Part shown: positions 5,897-12,371 of the stretch, piece by piece
Numbering within the stretch: the stretch's first letter is position 1
Layout of the letters: the number at the start of each line of letters is the position of its first letter
Origin: an uncultured Blautia sp.
GTDB taxonomy: Bacteria; Bacillota; Clostridia; Lachnospirales; Lachnospiraceae
Length of the DNA: 12,371 nt
Reading direction: 5' to 3'
NCBI GenBank assembly: GCA_958367245.1
Contig: CATXEA010000044.1
Span: forward strand, 1-12,371
Position numbers and translations under genes: made by a program
Notes under the pieces: generated by a model
The model's input: the letters and a program-made list of their open reading frames with translations, nothing else
Databases searched by the model: none
Told to the model about the DNA's origin: nothing

Positions 5897-6805
5897 TCAA
5901 AATCCCAGAAATCTTACTTCCGGTTCCAGAGAAACGCCAAACTTCGCCTTAACCTTCTCGTTCACGTCAGACATCAACTGCACTACGTCCGCCGCAGTCG
6001 CTCCGCCTGCATTGATGACAAATCCACAGTGCTTCTCAGAAACCTGAGCTCCACCCACACGATAGCCGCGAAGCCCCGTATCCATGATAAGCTTACCTGC
6101 GAAGTATCCCTCCGGACGCTTAAAGGTACTTCCGGCGCTTGGATACTCAAGCGGCTGTTTACTGGTACGCTGCTCCGTAAGTTCCTTCATTCTCTCCACA
6201 ATAGCCTGCATATCTCCTTTTTCCAGATGAATCACAGCTTCAAGAACAACATATCCTGCTGTCTTCACTACGCTTGTACGGTAGCCGAAAGCAAGCTCTT
6301 CCACAGGAAGCACAAGAATCTCTCCCTCTTTCGTAAGTACCGTAACCTCTTTTATTACATGCTTCATCTCACCGCCATAGGCTCCAGCGTTCATCATAAC
6401 TGCACCGCCTATGGTTCCCGGAATTCCTCCGGCAAATTCAAATCCCGTCAGAGACGCATTTTTCGCAGCAGCCGCAATTCCGGAAAGCAGCGCACCTGCA
6501 GACGCACGAATCTCTGTCCCCTCAACCTTTATCTCATTGAAATTCCGGTAAAGCTGGATGATAACCCCACGGTATCCCGCATCGTTCACCAGCAGATTGC
6601 TTCCGTTTCCAAGAATGAAATACGGCAGTCCCTCCTCCCTGCAAATAGAGAGGATTCCCTGTACCTCCCTGCTGCAGGCAGGCAGTAAAAAATAATCCGC
6701 AGGTCCGCCGATTCGAAAAGTTGTATGACTGCTCATAAGTTCGTCAGTCAGCACCTTTTCCTCTCCCAGCAGACTGCAAAATTTCTGTTTTATTTCCTGA
6801 TTCAA
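5897..6805 (-). CDS. murB: UDP-N-acetylenolpyruvoylglucosamine reductase MurB (TTG start)
   Basis: MurB is a cytoplasmic FAD enzyme that uses NADPH to reduce UDP-GlcNAc-enolpyruvate to UDP-MurNAc in peptidoglycan synthesis. The 302-residue product shows the FAD-binding GNGSNLLV (67-74) and GIPGTIGGAVMMNAGAYG (127-144), FGYRTS with Arg176, the catalytic Ser226 in YPSAGSTFKRP, and the C-terminal LEPEVRFLG that carries the conserved Glu. Length and the missing insertion loop fit type II MurB of Firmicutes. The start codon is TTG, supported by a TTGAGGA ribosome binding site 8 nt away; the next in-frame ATG (residue 24) would remove part of the conserved N-terminus. It follows tcdA by 31 bp and precedes rapZ. 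Confidence 0.95.
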   Translation of the reverse strand: MNQEIKQKFCSLLGEEKVLTDELMSSHTTFRIGGPADYFLLPACSREVQGILSICREEGLPYFILGNGSNLLVNDAGYRGVIIQLYRNFNEIKVEGTEIRASAGALLSGIAAAAKNASLTGFEFAGGIPGTIGGAVMMNAGAYGGEMKHVIKEVTVLTKEGEILVLPVEELAFGYRTSVVKTAGYVVLEAVIHLEKGDMQAIVERMKELTEQRTSKQPLEYPSAGSTFKRPEGYFAGKLIMDTGLRGYRVGGAQVSEKHCGFVINAGGATAADVVQLMSDVNEKVKAKFGVSLEPEVRFLGF

Positions 6806-6836
6806 ATTTATATCCTCAATCTTTCTGTCTGTTATT

Positions 6837-7586
6837 TCAGTTTAATCCGATTCTTATTTCTTTCGTTTTTTTCGTTTCTCCAAGCAGGTCATTGATGACC
6901 TCTCCTGCGATAAGAAGACCTGCCACACTGGGCACAAAAGAAATACTTCCGGGAACCGGTCTGTCCGCCGTCCCCTTGCGTTCTCCGTTATCTGCAGGTT
7001 TAATTGGCTTCTCTTTCGAATAAAGCACCTTTACCTTCTTAATTCCCCGTTTACGAAGCTCTGTCCGCATCACCTTCGCCAGAGGGCATACGGTTGTCTT
7101 GGAAATATCCGTAATCTCAAACTTCGACGGATTCAGCTTATTTCCGGTTCCCATGCAGGAAATCACCGGCGTATTCGCAGCTTTCGCCTTCTCAATAAGC
7201 AAGAGCTTGGAAGTCACTGTGTCAATGGCATCCACCACATAATCGTAAGAGCTGAAATCAAACATTCCGGCTGTCTCTTCACTGTAAAAGGTCTCGTAAG
7301 TATGTACAAGAATTCCTTCGTCAATATCCCGGATTCTCTCTTTCGCAATCTCAACCTTACTTCGTCCCACTGTGGAACGCAGGGCAAAAAGCTGCCTGTT
7401 GATGTTCGTATCGGAAACTGTGTCGTTGTCCACAAGGGTAAGACTTGCCACTCCGCATCTGGCAAGAGCTTCCACCACATAAGAACCGACTCCGCCCAGA
7501 CCAAAAACTGCAATACGCGCCTTACAGAGACGCTGCATCCCGGCTTCGCCAATCAAAATTTCCATACGTGAAAATGCATTCGGCAT
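6837..7586 (-). CDS. tcdA: tRNA threonylcarbamoyladenosine dehydratase TcdA (CsdL/YgdL family)
   Basis: This is a 249-residue E1-like, ATP-dependent enzyme of the TcdA (CsdL/YgdL) family, which closes the t6A37 side chain of tRNAs decoding ANN codons into the cyclic ct6A form. Visible are the nucleotide-binding GLGGVGS (29-35), LVDNDTVSDTNINRQ (51-65) typical of the ThiF/MoeB/UBA fold, DAIDTVTSK (119-127), and KTTVCPLAKVMR (163-174) with Cys167. The family is about 230-270 residues. ATG 7586 has a GGGAGG ribosome binding site. It is the first gene of the leftward tcdA-murB-rapZ-whiA-HPr-like operon. It has nothing to do with clostridial toxin A, which shares the symbol. Confidence 0.93.
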   Translation of the reverse strand: MPNAFSRMEILIGEAGMQRLCKARIAVFGLGGVGSYVVEALARCGVASLTLVDNDTVSDTNINRQLFALRSTVGRSKVEIAKERIRDIDEGILVHTYETFYSEETAGMFDFSSYDYVVDAIDTVTSKLLLIEKAKAANTPVISCMGTGNKLNPSKFEITDISKTTVCPLAKVMRTELRKRGIKKVKVLYSKEKPIKPADNGERKGTADRPVPGSISFVPSVAGLLIAGEVINDLLGETKKTKEIRIGLN

Positions 7587-7637
7587 ATATATTCCTCCCG
7601 AAAGATCCCGTTCTTCAACGGTTTTCTCAATTATTCT

Positions 7638-7666
7638 ATTATACTATGCCTGTTCTCAAAAGTACA
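7638..7666 (-). promoter_or_regulatory. Probable promoter of the tcdA-murB-rapZ-whiA operon
   Basis: A perfect -10 TATAAT (7638-7643, leftward strand) with 17 nt to a weak -35 TGTACT (7661-7666). It would give a leader of about 45 nt with a small CCGTT/AACGG hairpin before tcdA. No other promoter-like site of equal quality was seen within the operon, so this may serve all five genes. Confidence 0.5.
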
Positions 7667-7692
7667 GTTCTTCATAAATTGTTTATAAATGT

Positions 7693-7721
7693 GCATAAAA
7701 ATTTATATTTCCTCCACACTA
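7693..7721 (+). promoter_or_regulatory. Candidate forespore (sigma-G/sigma-F type) promoter of spoVAB
   Basis: GCATA (7693-7697), 17 nt, then CACACTA (7715-7721). This fits the sigma-G pattern (G-Y-ATA or G-Y-ATR at -35, CATnnTA at -10, spacer 17-18) with one -10 mismatch. It lies about 75 nt before spoVAB, and the same layout recurs before spoVAC. Confidence 0.6.
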
Positions 7722-7795
7722 CTACAGCGATAACTATTCTGCAATTTTCGCCGAAAGCGTTTATCTGCAAACTAATGACAACAAGGAGGAATATC

Positions 7796-8215
7796 ATGTG
7801 GCAGCAACTTTTTCTTGGCTTTGTGGGCTTTTCAGCAGGGTTCATTGTTGCGGGAGGTGTCGTCGGGCTCCTGATCGGTCTTTCCGTCATCCCCCGTTAT
7901 GCAGGAATCACCCGAACAGCCTCTCATGTAATGCTTTATGAAGACATCATCTTTCTGGGCACTGTATTCGGGAATTGCTTCCTGCTTTTTCACTGGAATC
8001 TTCCTTTCGGAAAGCCATTTCTCCTTCTTTACGGGCTGTTCTCCGGAATCTTTCTTGGAGGCTGGATTCTTGCCCTTGCGGAAATGGCGGATATATTCCC
8101 CATTTTTTCAAGAAGGCTTCGGCTCACGTTTGGTCTTCCCATCCTGATCATCTGTGTAGCTCTGGGAAAAACGCTCGGCTCCTTCCTGTATTATTATAAA
8201 CACTGGCTGCCGTGA
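7796..8215 (+). CDS. spoVAB: Stage V sporulation protein AB
   Basis: This is a 139-residue integral membrane protein matching SpoVAB (141 residues in Bacillus subtilis). Conserved stretches are GFSAGFIVAGGVVGLLIGLSVIPR (11-34), the YED segment (48-50), and GLFSGIFLGGWILALAEMADIFPIFSRR (80-107), with about four to five hydrophobic spans. It belongs to the SpoVA set that moves Ca-dipicolinate into the forespore and out at germination; its individual role is poorly known. ATG 7796 has an AAGGAGG ribosome binding site; an in-frame open stretch runs further upstream but lacks a site and crosses the predicted promoter. It is split from the other spoVA genes by a convergent regulator gene whose stop lies only 6 bp away. 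Confidence 0.88.
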   Translation: MWQQLFLGFVGFSAGFIVAGGVVGLLIGLSVIPRYAGITRTASHVMLYEDIIFLGTVFGNCFLLFHWNLPFGKPFLLLYGLFSGIFLGGWILALAEMADIFPIFSRRLRLTFGLPILIICVALGKTLGSFLYYYKHWLP

Positions 8216-8221
8216 TTTCTC

Positions 8222-9211
8222 TTACAGAAGATGAGCCGGCATGGAGGACTGACGCAGAGAAACCGGCTTCTCCATCTTTTTGACCGGCTTGGGAGCCTCC
8301 TGCTGCTCCTGTGTTTCCTTCAGCGGGCACTCCGGAATTTCTCCCTTATACCACTTGCGGTAATCTCCGGGCGCGCATCCCATTTCCTTCTTGAATGTTT
8401 CCGTAAAATAACTGGAGCCTGTAAACCCATGACGCAGGGCAATGTTTGAAATCGTATCCGACTTTTCCAGAATTTCAGGAAGACTCTGCTCAATGCGGTA
8501 AGCCTGAAGATACTCAAAAGGCGTACGCTCCATTTTTTTCTTGAAAAAGCGGCAATACTCTCCTGTGCTGATTCCCGCATTTTCTGCCAGCTCCGTCAGC
8601 GTGACTTTTTCTTTATAGTGGCTGTGGATAAACTCCAGAATATTACAAAGCTTAACCTTTTCCCTGATGTCCGCCTTTTTCGTACAGAGCGTATATTCCT
8701 TTACCGCTCTGTAAAGAAGCCGCCACAGCTCACAGGAAAGACTTCTAAGCTCTAATTCAAAGCCGTCCTCCTTATCGGCTGCCGCCTCACCCAGTTTCTC
8801 CAGAACCTCTGTAACCGGATGCTCTTCATCGAACTTCAGGCAAAACAGCCTTTCCTCTTCCCAGACAGGCGCTATATATTTCTGCGCAATGCCTTCATCC
8901 GCCTCGATATATTCCCTCTCAAGAATCACGGCATAAAGCTCCACCCTGTCTCCTTTACACTGTACCAGACGGTATACATTCCCCCTGTTGATAAAAAGTC
9001 CTTCTCCCTCTTTGATTTCCTCTTTTTCCTGATTCACCTGACATACAAGAGTCCCGTTCAAAACATAGAGAAAAACAGCTCTCTCCTCCAGTCTTCCTGT
9101 CATATGTCTTATCTCTTTTTCCTCCAGCTCCATATGCCAGATACGAATTCCCTTTGTCTGTTCCTCATCTGTAAAAAGCTCCACCTGGCGTCCCGCAAAA
9201 AAATCTTTCAT
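8222..9211 (-). CDS. AraC-family transcriptional regulator with cupin-type sensor domain
   Basis: This 329-residue protein has an N-terminal cupin-like domain (about 20-105; FLYVLNGTLVCQV and EGEGLFINRGNVYRL are typical of the beta barrel) and a C-terminal double helix-turn-helix (about 192-290; VTLTELAENAGISTGEYCRFFKKKMERTPFEYLQAYRIEQS and ISNIALRHGFTGSSYFTETFKKEMGCAPGDYRK). Such proteins usually sense a small sugar-like ligand, unknown here. The tail after 290 is a low-complexity Gln/Glu/Lys/Pro stretch beyond the usual family end. ATG 9211 was chosen over in-frame ATGs at 9322 and 9283 because its AGAGGG site fits and both upstream ATGs lie at or before the promoter -10 box. It reads against the spoVA genes on both sides. 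Confidence 0.93.
   Translation of the reverse strand: MKDFFAGRQVELFTDEEQTKGIRIWHMELEEKEIRHMTGRLEERAVFLYVLNGTLVCQVNQEKEEIKEGEGLFINRGNVYRLVQCKGDRVELYAVILEREYIEADEGIAQKYIAPVWEEERLFCLKFDEEHPVTEVLEKLGEAAADKEDGFELELRSLSCELWRLLYRAVKEYTLCTKKADIREKVKLCNILEFIHSHYKEKVTLTELAENAGISTGEYCRFFKKKMERTPFEYLQAYRIEQSLPEILEKSDTISNIALRHGFTGSSYFTETFKKEMGCAPGDYRKWYKGEIPECPLKETQEQQEAPKPVKKMEKPVSLRQSSMPAHLL
8228..8281 (+). terminator. Possible terminator of spoVAB inside the end of the regulator gene
   Basis: AAGATGAGCCGG (8228-8239) can pair with CCGGCT (8263-8268) plus CATCTT (8273-8278) with a 4-nt bulge and a 23-nt loop, followed by U residues to 8281. It starts 13 bp after the spoVAB stop. The long loop and bulge make it a weak case, and the bases also code for the end of the regulator. 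Confidence 0.3.
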
Positions 9212-9281
9212 AAACAAGCCCTCTTTTCTTTCGTTTCTTATCATTCCATTTATATCATTTTCGTTATAATCTCTTTGTTTC

Positions 9282-9310
9282 ATTATAAACAGAAGCTTAA
9301 AAAAAGTCAA
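9282..9310 (-). promoter_or_regulatory. Sigma-A promoter of the AraC-family gene
   Basis: On the leftward strand, -35 TTGACT (9305-9310), a 17-nt spacer and a perfect -10 TATAAT (9282-9287) predict a start near 9275 and a leader of about 65 nt to ATG 9211. It is divergent from, and within 10 bp of, the candidate spoVAC promoter. Confidence 0.85.
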
Positions 9311-9318
9311 AATAATCA

Positions 9319-9347
9319 GCATATTTCTCTGTTTTTTTCACAAACTA
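9319..9347 (+). promoter_or_regulatory. Candidate forespore (sigma-G/sigma-F type) promoter of spoVAC-AD-AE-AA
   Basis: GCATA (9319-9323), 17 nt, then CAAACTA (9341-9347), the same elements and spacing as before spoVAB. The spoVAC ribosome binding site (AAGGAAAG, 9359-9366) and ATG 9373 follow closely, giving a very short leader. Confidence 0.6.
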
Positions 9348-9372
9348 ATAAAAATCGGAAAGGAAAGATTCT

Positions 9373-9834
9373 ATGATAAAAAAAGAGCAGCAAAAACAAT
9401 ATGAAAAATATGTAAAAGAAGTGACCCCTACTCATAATCTGTTCCTGAATATGGGAAAAGCTTTTTTTACCGGAGGCCTTATCTGCCTTGTTGGACAATT
9501 TATTCTGAATTATGCAAAAAACATGGGACTCGACAAAGAAACTTCCGGCTCCTGGTGTTCTCTCATCCTCATCCTTTTAAGTGTTCTCCTCACAGGGCTT
9601 AATATTTATCCCAAAATAGGAAAATTCGGAGGCGCAGGAAGCCTTGTTCCCATCACAGGTTTTGCCAATTCTGTCGCAGCCCCTGCCATCGAATTTAAAG
9701 CGGAAGGACAGATTTTCGGAATCGGGTGCAAGATTTTTACCATCGCAGGTCCCGTAATCCTCTATGGAACACTCAGTTCCTGGATTCTCGGTATTGTTTA
9801 CTATATTCTCAAACTGACGGGGGTACTCGCATGA
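9373..9834 (+). CDS. spoVAC: Stage V sporulation protein AC
   Basis: SpoVAC is a 153-residue membrane protein (about 150 in Bacillus), reported to act as a mechanosensitive channel in dipicolinic acid release. After a charged N-terminus there are hydrophobic spans at about 28-47, 61-79 and 121-148. The stretch TGGLICLVGQ (33-42) and the loop GGAGSLVPITGFAN (86-99) are the SpoVAC/SpoVAE family signature and recur in the spoVAE product here. Its stop overlaps the spoVAD start as ATGA, so translation is likely coupled. It is the first gene of a four-gene rightward operon. Confidence 0.95.
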   Translation: MIKKEQQKQYEKYVKEVTPTHNLFLNMGKAFFTGGLICLVGQFILNYAKNMGLDKETSGSWCSLILILLSVLLTGLNIYPKIGKFGGAGSLVPITGFANSVAAPAIEFKAEGQIFGIGCKIFTIAGPVILYGTLSSWILGIVYYILKLTGVLA

Positions 9835-10898
9835 AAAAACTTTATACAAAAGGCAGGGCAAGCATTGAATTTGACTCCCCTGTTTTTTTCGAAAGCTGCG
9901 CTTCCATCACAGGTCCCAAGGAAGGGCAGGGACCTCTGAAAGACTGTTTCGACGCAGTCTGTGACGATCCCATGTTCGGCTGTGATACGTGGGAAGCTGC
10001 GGAAAGCGCCATGCAAAAAGAAGCCGCTCAAATGGCAATCGGCAAAGCAGGACTCTCTTCCGAAGATATCCGCATGGTATTCGCCGGAGACCTTCTGGCT
10101 CAGACAATCGCCTCCTCCTTCGGAATAGCCGGAATGGGAATTCCCTTTTACGGACTCTATGGAGCCTGCTCCACTATGGGAGAAGCCCTTTCCCTTGGAG
10201 CTATGACAATCGCAGGCGGTTATGCAGAACATACTCTCTGCGCCACCTCCAGTCATTTCGCCAGCGCAGAAAAAGAATTCCGCTTCCCTCTCGGATACGG
10301 AAGCCAGCGCCCCCTGTCCGCCTCGTGGACTGTCACAGGAAGCGCCTCCTGTATTCTCGGACAAAATCCCCCGAAAGAAACCTATCCCAATTCCATGCCC
10401 CTCAGAGAAGGCAGACGCTGCGCCGCAATCACAGGAATCACAACAGGAAAGCTGACCGATTACGGACTGAAGGATTCTCTCAATATGGGCGGATGTATGG
10501 CTCCTGCAGCCTGCGATACCATTTATCAGCATCTGACCGACTTCGGAAGAAGCCCCTCAGACTATGACGCCATCTTCACCGGTGACCTTGGATATGTAGG
10601 CCAGAAAATCCTTATAGACCTTCTTTTCGCCAAAGACATTGACATTGCGAAGCAGCATCAGGACTGCGGCATTCTTATTTTTGATGCAGACACACAGGAT
10701 ACTCATGCAGGAGGAAGCGGCTGCGGCTGCTCTGCCGTGGTACTGGCAGGCCATATCCTTCCGGGTATCTTATCCGGCAAATGGAAACGGGTACTTTTTG
10801 TCCCGACAGGCGCGCTTTTGTCCAAAGTAAGCTTTAATGAGGGAGATACTGTTCCCGGAATCGCCCACGCAGTCGTCATTGAACAGAAAGAGGTGTGA
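9831..10898 (+). CDS. spoVAD: Stage V sporulation protein AD
   Basis: SpoVAD is a 355-residue soluble thiolase-fold protein that binds dipicolinic acid and works with the SpoVA membrane proteins in its uptake by the forespore. It shows the thiolase-like GLYGACSTMGEAL (108-120) with Cys113 at the nucleophile position, FAGDLLAQ (84-91), TGDLGYVGQ (250-258) and HAGGSGCGCSAVV (292-304) near the end. Bacillus SpoVAD is about 338 residues. ATG 9831 overlaps the spoVAC stop by 4 bp and has only a G-rich weak ribosome binding site, which again suggests coupling; an open frame further upstream overlaps spoVAC and is not used. It ends 2 bp before the preferred spoVAE start. Confidence 0.96.
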   Translation: MKKLYTKGRASIEFDSPVFFESCASITGPKEGQGPLKDCFDAVCDDPMFGCDTWEAAESAMQKEAAQMAIGKAGLSSEDIRMVFAGDLLAQTIASSFGIAGMGIPFYGLYGACSTMGEALSLGAMTIAGGYAEHTLCATSSHFASAEKEFRFPLGYGSQRPLSASWTVTGSASCILGQNPPKETYPNSMPLREGRRCAAITGITTGKLTDYGLKDSLNMGGCMAPAACDTIYQHLTDFGRSPSDYDAIFTGDLGYVGQKILIDLLFAKDIDIAKQHQDCGILIFDADTQDTHAGGSGCGCSAVVLAGHILPGILSGKWKRVLFVPTGALLSKVSFNEGDTVPGIAHAVVIEQKEV

Positions 10899-10900
10899 AT

Positions 10901-11257
10901 ATGGAATATTTCAACGCATTCTGGACAGGCGGGCTAATCTGCGCCCTCGTTCAGATTCTTCTTGATAAAACGAAACTGATGCCCGGCAGAGTCATGGTTC
11001 TTCTGGTATGCAGCGGAGCTCTTCTGGGCGCGCTTGGAATTTATCAGCCATTTCAGGACTTCGCCGGAGCCGGAGCCAGCGTACCGCTTCTCGGTTTCGG
11101 AAACGTGCTCTGGAAGGGTGTAAAAAAAGCAGTAGATCAGAATGGTCTTATCGGGCTTTTCATGGGAGGCTTCACCTCCTCTGCAGTAGGTATCAGTGCA
11201 GCACTTATCTTTTCCTATCTTGCGAGCTGGATTTTTAAACCCAAAATGAAGGAGTGA
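10901..11257 (+). CDS. spoVAE: Stage V sporulation protein AE (SpoVAEb type)
   Basis: This is a 118-residue membrane protein matching SpoVAE/SpoVAEb. It opens MEYFNAFWTGGLICALVQILL and carries AGAGASVPLLGFGN (55-68), the same signature as SpoVAC, with hydrophobic spans at about 7-21, 31-48 and 84-112. It is probably part of the membrane channel for Ca-dipicolinate. ATG 10901 is preferred because AAAGAGG is spaced 7 nt from it; a GTG at 10895 that overlaps the spoVAD stop would sit almost on top of that site. No soluble SpoVAEa gene follows it. The next gene, spoVAA, starts 4 bp after the stop. Confidence 0.95.
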   Translation: MEYFNAFWTGGLICALVQILLDKTKLMPGRVMVLLVCSGALLGALGIYQPFQDFAGAGASVPLLGFGNVLWKGVKKAVDQNGLIGLFMGGFTSSAVGISAALIFSYLASWIFKPKMKE

Positions 11258-11261
11258 TTTT

Positions 11262-11888
11262 ATGAGTGATATGCTTCATTTGCAGCTTGAACAGAATATT
11301 CAGGTCAGCCACCATCATATTTATTTGCAGGATATCGCCCGCCTCTCCTGCAGCAATCCCAAAATTCTCAATAAGCTTCGGGTCATGCCTGTCCTGAATC
11401 TGGACAAAAACAAATCGGGGCGTTACGTCATGTCTGCAATGGATCTGGTAACTCTGATACAGAAACAGGAACCGGAACTTGAAATCAACACTATCGGCGA
11501 GCCGAAATTTATTATCACCTACACAAACAGGAAGAATCCCTCAAAAATATGGGAATGGTGTAAAGTCTTTTTTGTGGGACTTGCCTCTTTTTTCGGGGCT
11601 GCCTTCTCTATTATGACCTTTAATAATGACGTTGATCTGGGAAATCTTTTTTCCAAAATTTACAGTCAGGTAACAGGAAGTCCTTCCTCCGGATTCACAA
11701 TTCTGGAAATCGCCTATTCCGCCGGCGTCGGGCTTGGGGTTCTGTTCTTCTTCAACCATTTCGGTCATATGAAGCTCACCTCCGATCCCACGCCCATGCA
11801 GGTGCAGATGCGGGCGTATGAGGATGATGTCAACACCACCATCCTCGAATCTCCCCGGCAGGGTGAAAATCATACAGGCTCCCTATAA
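11262..11888 (+). CDS. spoVAA: Stage V sporulation protein AA
   Basis: This is a 208-residue protein matching SpoVAA (206 residues in Bacillus). A soluble N-terminal part (1-95; QVSHHHIYLQDIARLSC, SAMDLVTLIQKQEPELEINTIGEPKFIITY) is followed by two membrane spans (about 99-119 and 148-168) and the conserved tail DPTPMQVQMRAYEDDVNTTIL (175-195). It is thought to support the SpoVA channel during spore formation. ATG 11262 has an AAGGAG ribosome binding site just past the spoVAE stop. In Bacillus spoVAA is first in the operon; here it is last. Its stop codon lies within the coding end of the opposing sigF gene. Confidence 0.92.
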   Translation: MSDMLHLQLEQNIQVSHHHIYLQDIARLSCSNPKILNKLRVMPVLNLDKNKSGRYVMSAMDLVTLIQKQEPELEINTIGEPKFIITYTNRKNPSKIWEWCKVFFVGLASFFGAAFSIMTFNNDVDLGNLFSKIYSQVTGSPSSGFTILEIAYSAGVGLGVLFFFNHFGHMKLTSDPTPMQVQMRAYEDDVNTTILESPRQGENHTGSL

Positions 11889-12371
11889 TTTTCCCCTTAA
11901 ATTTTTCAGGATTCTTTTTTCCAGACGCGAGACTTGTACCTGAGAAATCCCCAGTTCCCCGGCAATCTCAGTCTGGGTCTTTTCCTGAAAATAGCGCATA
12001 TAAATCAGCCTGCGTTCCCGCGCATCCAGACTTCCCAGAATTTCTTCCAGAAGGATTCTGTCAAGAAGAACCTCCTGACCGTTTACCTTCTCCGGCAGCT
12101 TATCCATCAGGGAAATTTCATTCCCCTCCCCCTGATAAATCGTTTTATGAAGCGACTCCACCTCCGCGCCTGACTCCATAGCCAAAACCAGCTCCTCCAT
12201 CGACATCCCGCACTCCCCCGCAAGCTCCTCCAGCGTCGGCTCTCTGTCAAGCGTTCTCTCCAATTCTTCCCGAAGCTGATAAATCCGCGCACAGTTCTCC
12301 TTAAGAGAACGACTTACTTTAAGAAGACCGTCATCCCTCAAATATCGCTTAATCTCCCCCGCGATCATTGG
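11883..12371 (-). CDS. sigF: RNA polymerase sigma-F factor (5' part beyond window edge)
   Basis: This is the C-terminal ~162 residues of a sporulation sigma factor, running off the right edge. It begins PMIAGEIKRYLRDDG, continues KVSRSLKE and TIYQGEGNEISLMDKL, and ends with the region 4.2 helix-turn-helix TQTEIAGELGISQVQVSRLEKRILKNL. RDDG, VSRSLKE and the overall pattern fit sigma-F better than sigma-G, which has RDNN and a longer C-terminus at these places. Sigma-F is the first forespore-specific factor; with about 90 residues missing, its usual partners spoIIAA and spoIIAB would lie beyond the edge. Its stop (TAG at 11883-11885) falls inside spoVAA. Sigma-F against another sporulation sigma factor is the only real doubt. 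Confidence 0.93.
   Translation of the reverse strand, partial: PMIAGEIKRYLRDDGLLKVSRSLKENCARIYQLREELERTLDREPTLEELAGECGMSMEELVLAMESGAEVESLHKTIYQGEGNEISLMDKLPEKVNGQEVLLDRILLEEILGSLDARERRLIYMRYFQEKTQTEIAGELGISQVQVSRLEKRILKNLRGKL

Noticed and set aside
9212..9322. Longer form of the AraC-family protein
   Set aside because: The upstream ATGs at 9322 and 9283 lie at or before the -10 box of a near-consensus promoter, so they would not be in the mRNA.
9801..10532. Leftward 243-codon open frame under spoVAD
   Set aside because: It is antisense to a clearly conserved gene and matches no family I recognise; a shadow of codon bias.
10895..10900. GTG start of spoVAE overlapping the spoVAD stop
   Set aside because: The ribosome binding site AAAGAGG is too close to GTG 10895 and well spaced for ATG 10901.

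Overview
The window looks like chromosomal DNA from an endospore-forming, low-to-moderate GC Firmicute, most likely a Lachnospiraceae-type clostridium. The grounds are a spoVA germination/sporulation set next to sigF, a rapZ-whiA-HPr-like cluster behind murB, strong GGAGG ribosome binding sites, consensus sigma-A promoters and bacterial rpsJ/rplC proteins. The genus cannot be fixed from sequence alone. No tRNA, rRNA, CRISPR array, transposase or phage gene was seen.

Left part (1-2772): the head of the S10 ribosomal protein operon runs leftward (rpsJ, then rplC cut by the window edge). It is driven by a clear sigma-A promoter with an A-tract upstream element and a long folded leader. Upstream is a leftward gene for a membrane protein resembling a SipW-type signal peptidase that has lost catalytic positions and gained a ~205-residue charged tail. 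It ends at its own terminator. Its ~230-nt leader carries a 50-bp direct repeat and hairpins. Its promoter is interleaved with the promoter of a rightward PAP2-family phosphatase gene.

Middle part (3655-7700): a bidirectional terminator separates the PAP2 gene from a leftward five-gene operon read as tcdA-murB-rapZ-whiA-HPr-like. It combines tRNA t6A cyclisation, peptidoglycan precursor synthesis, a nucleotide-binding regulator, the WhiA DNA-binding protein and an HPr-family protein. That last protein has Glu at position 15 in place of the phospho-acceptor His but keeps Ser46, as a Crh-type regulator would.

Right part (7690-12371): five spoVA genes, for Ca-dipicolinate transport into the forespore and its release at germination, lie in the order AB, AC, AD, AE, AA. 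This is a cyclic permutation of the Bacillus order AA-AB-AC-AD-AE. A convergent AraC-family regulator gene sits between AB and AC. spoVAB and spoVAC each have a matching forespore-type promoter (GCATA-N17-CAnACTA). spoVAA overlaps tail-to-tail by 6 bp with sigF, whose 5' part runs off the right edge. In Bacillus sigF and spoVAA are also neighbours but point the same way.

Most genes are well-known families. The parts most worth a second look are the degenerate signal-peptidase-like gene with its repeat-bearing leader and interleaved promoters, the permuted spoVA cluster with its regulator, the Glu15 HPr-like protein, and the S10 leader RNA.
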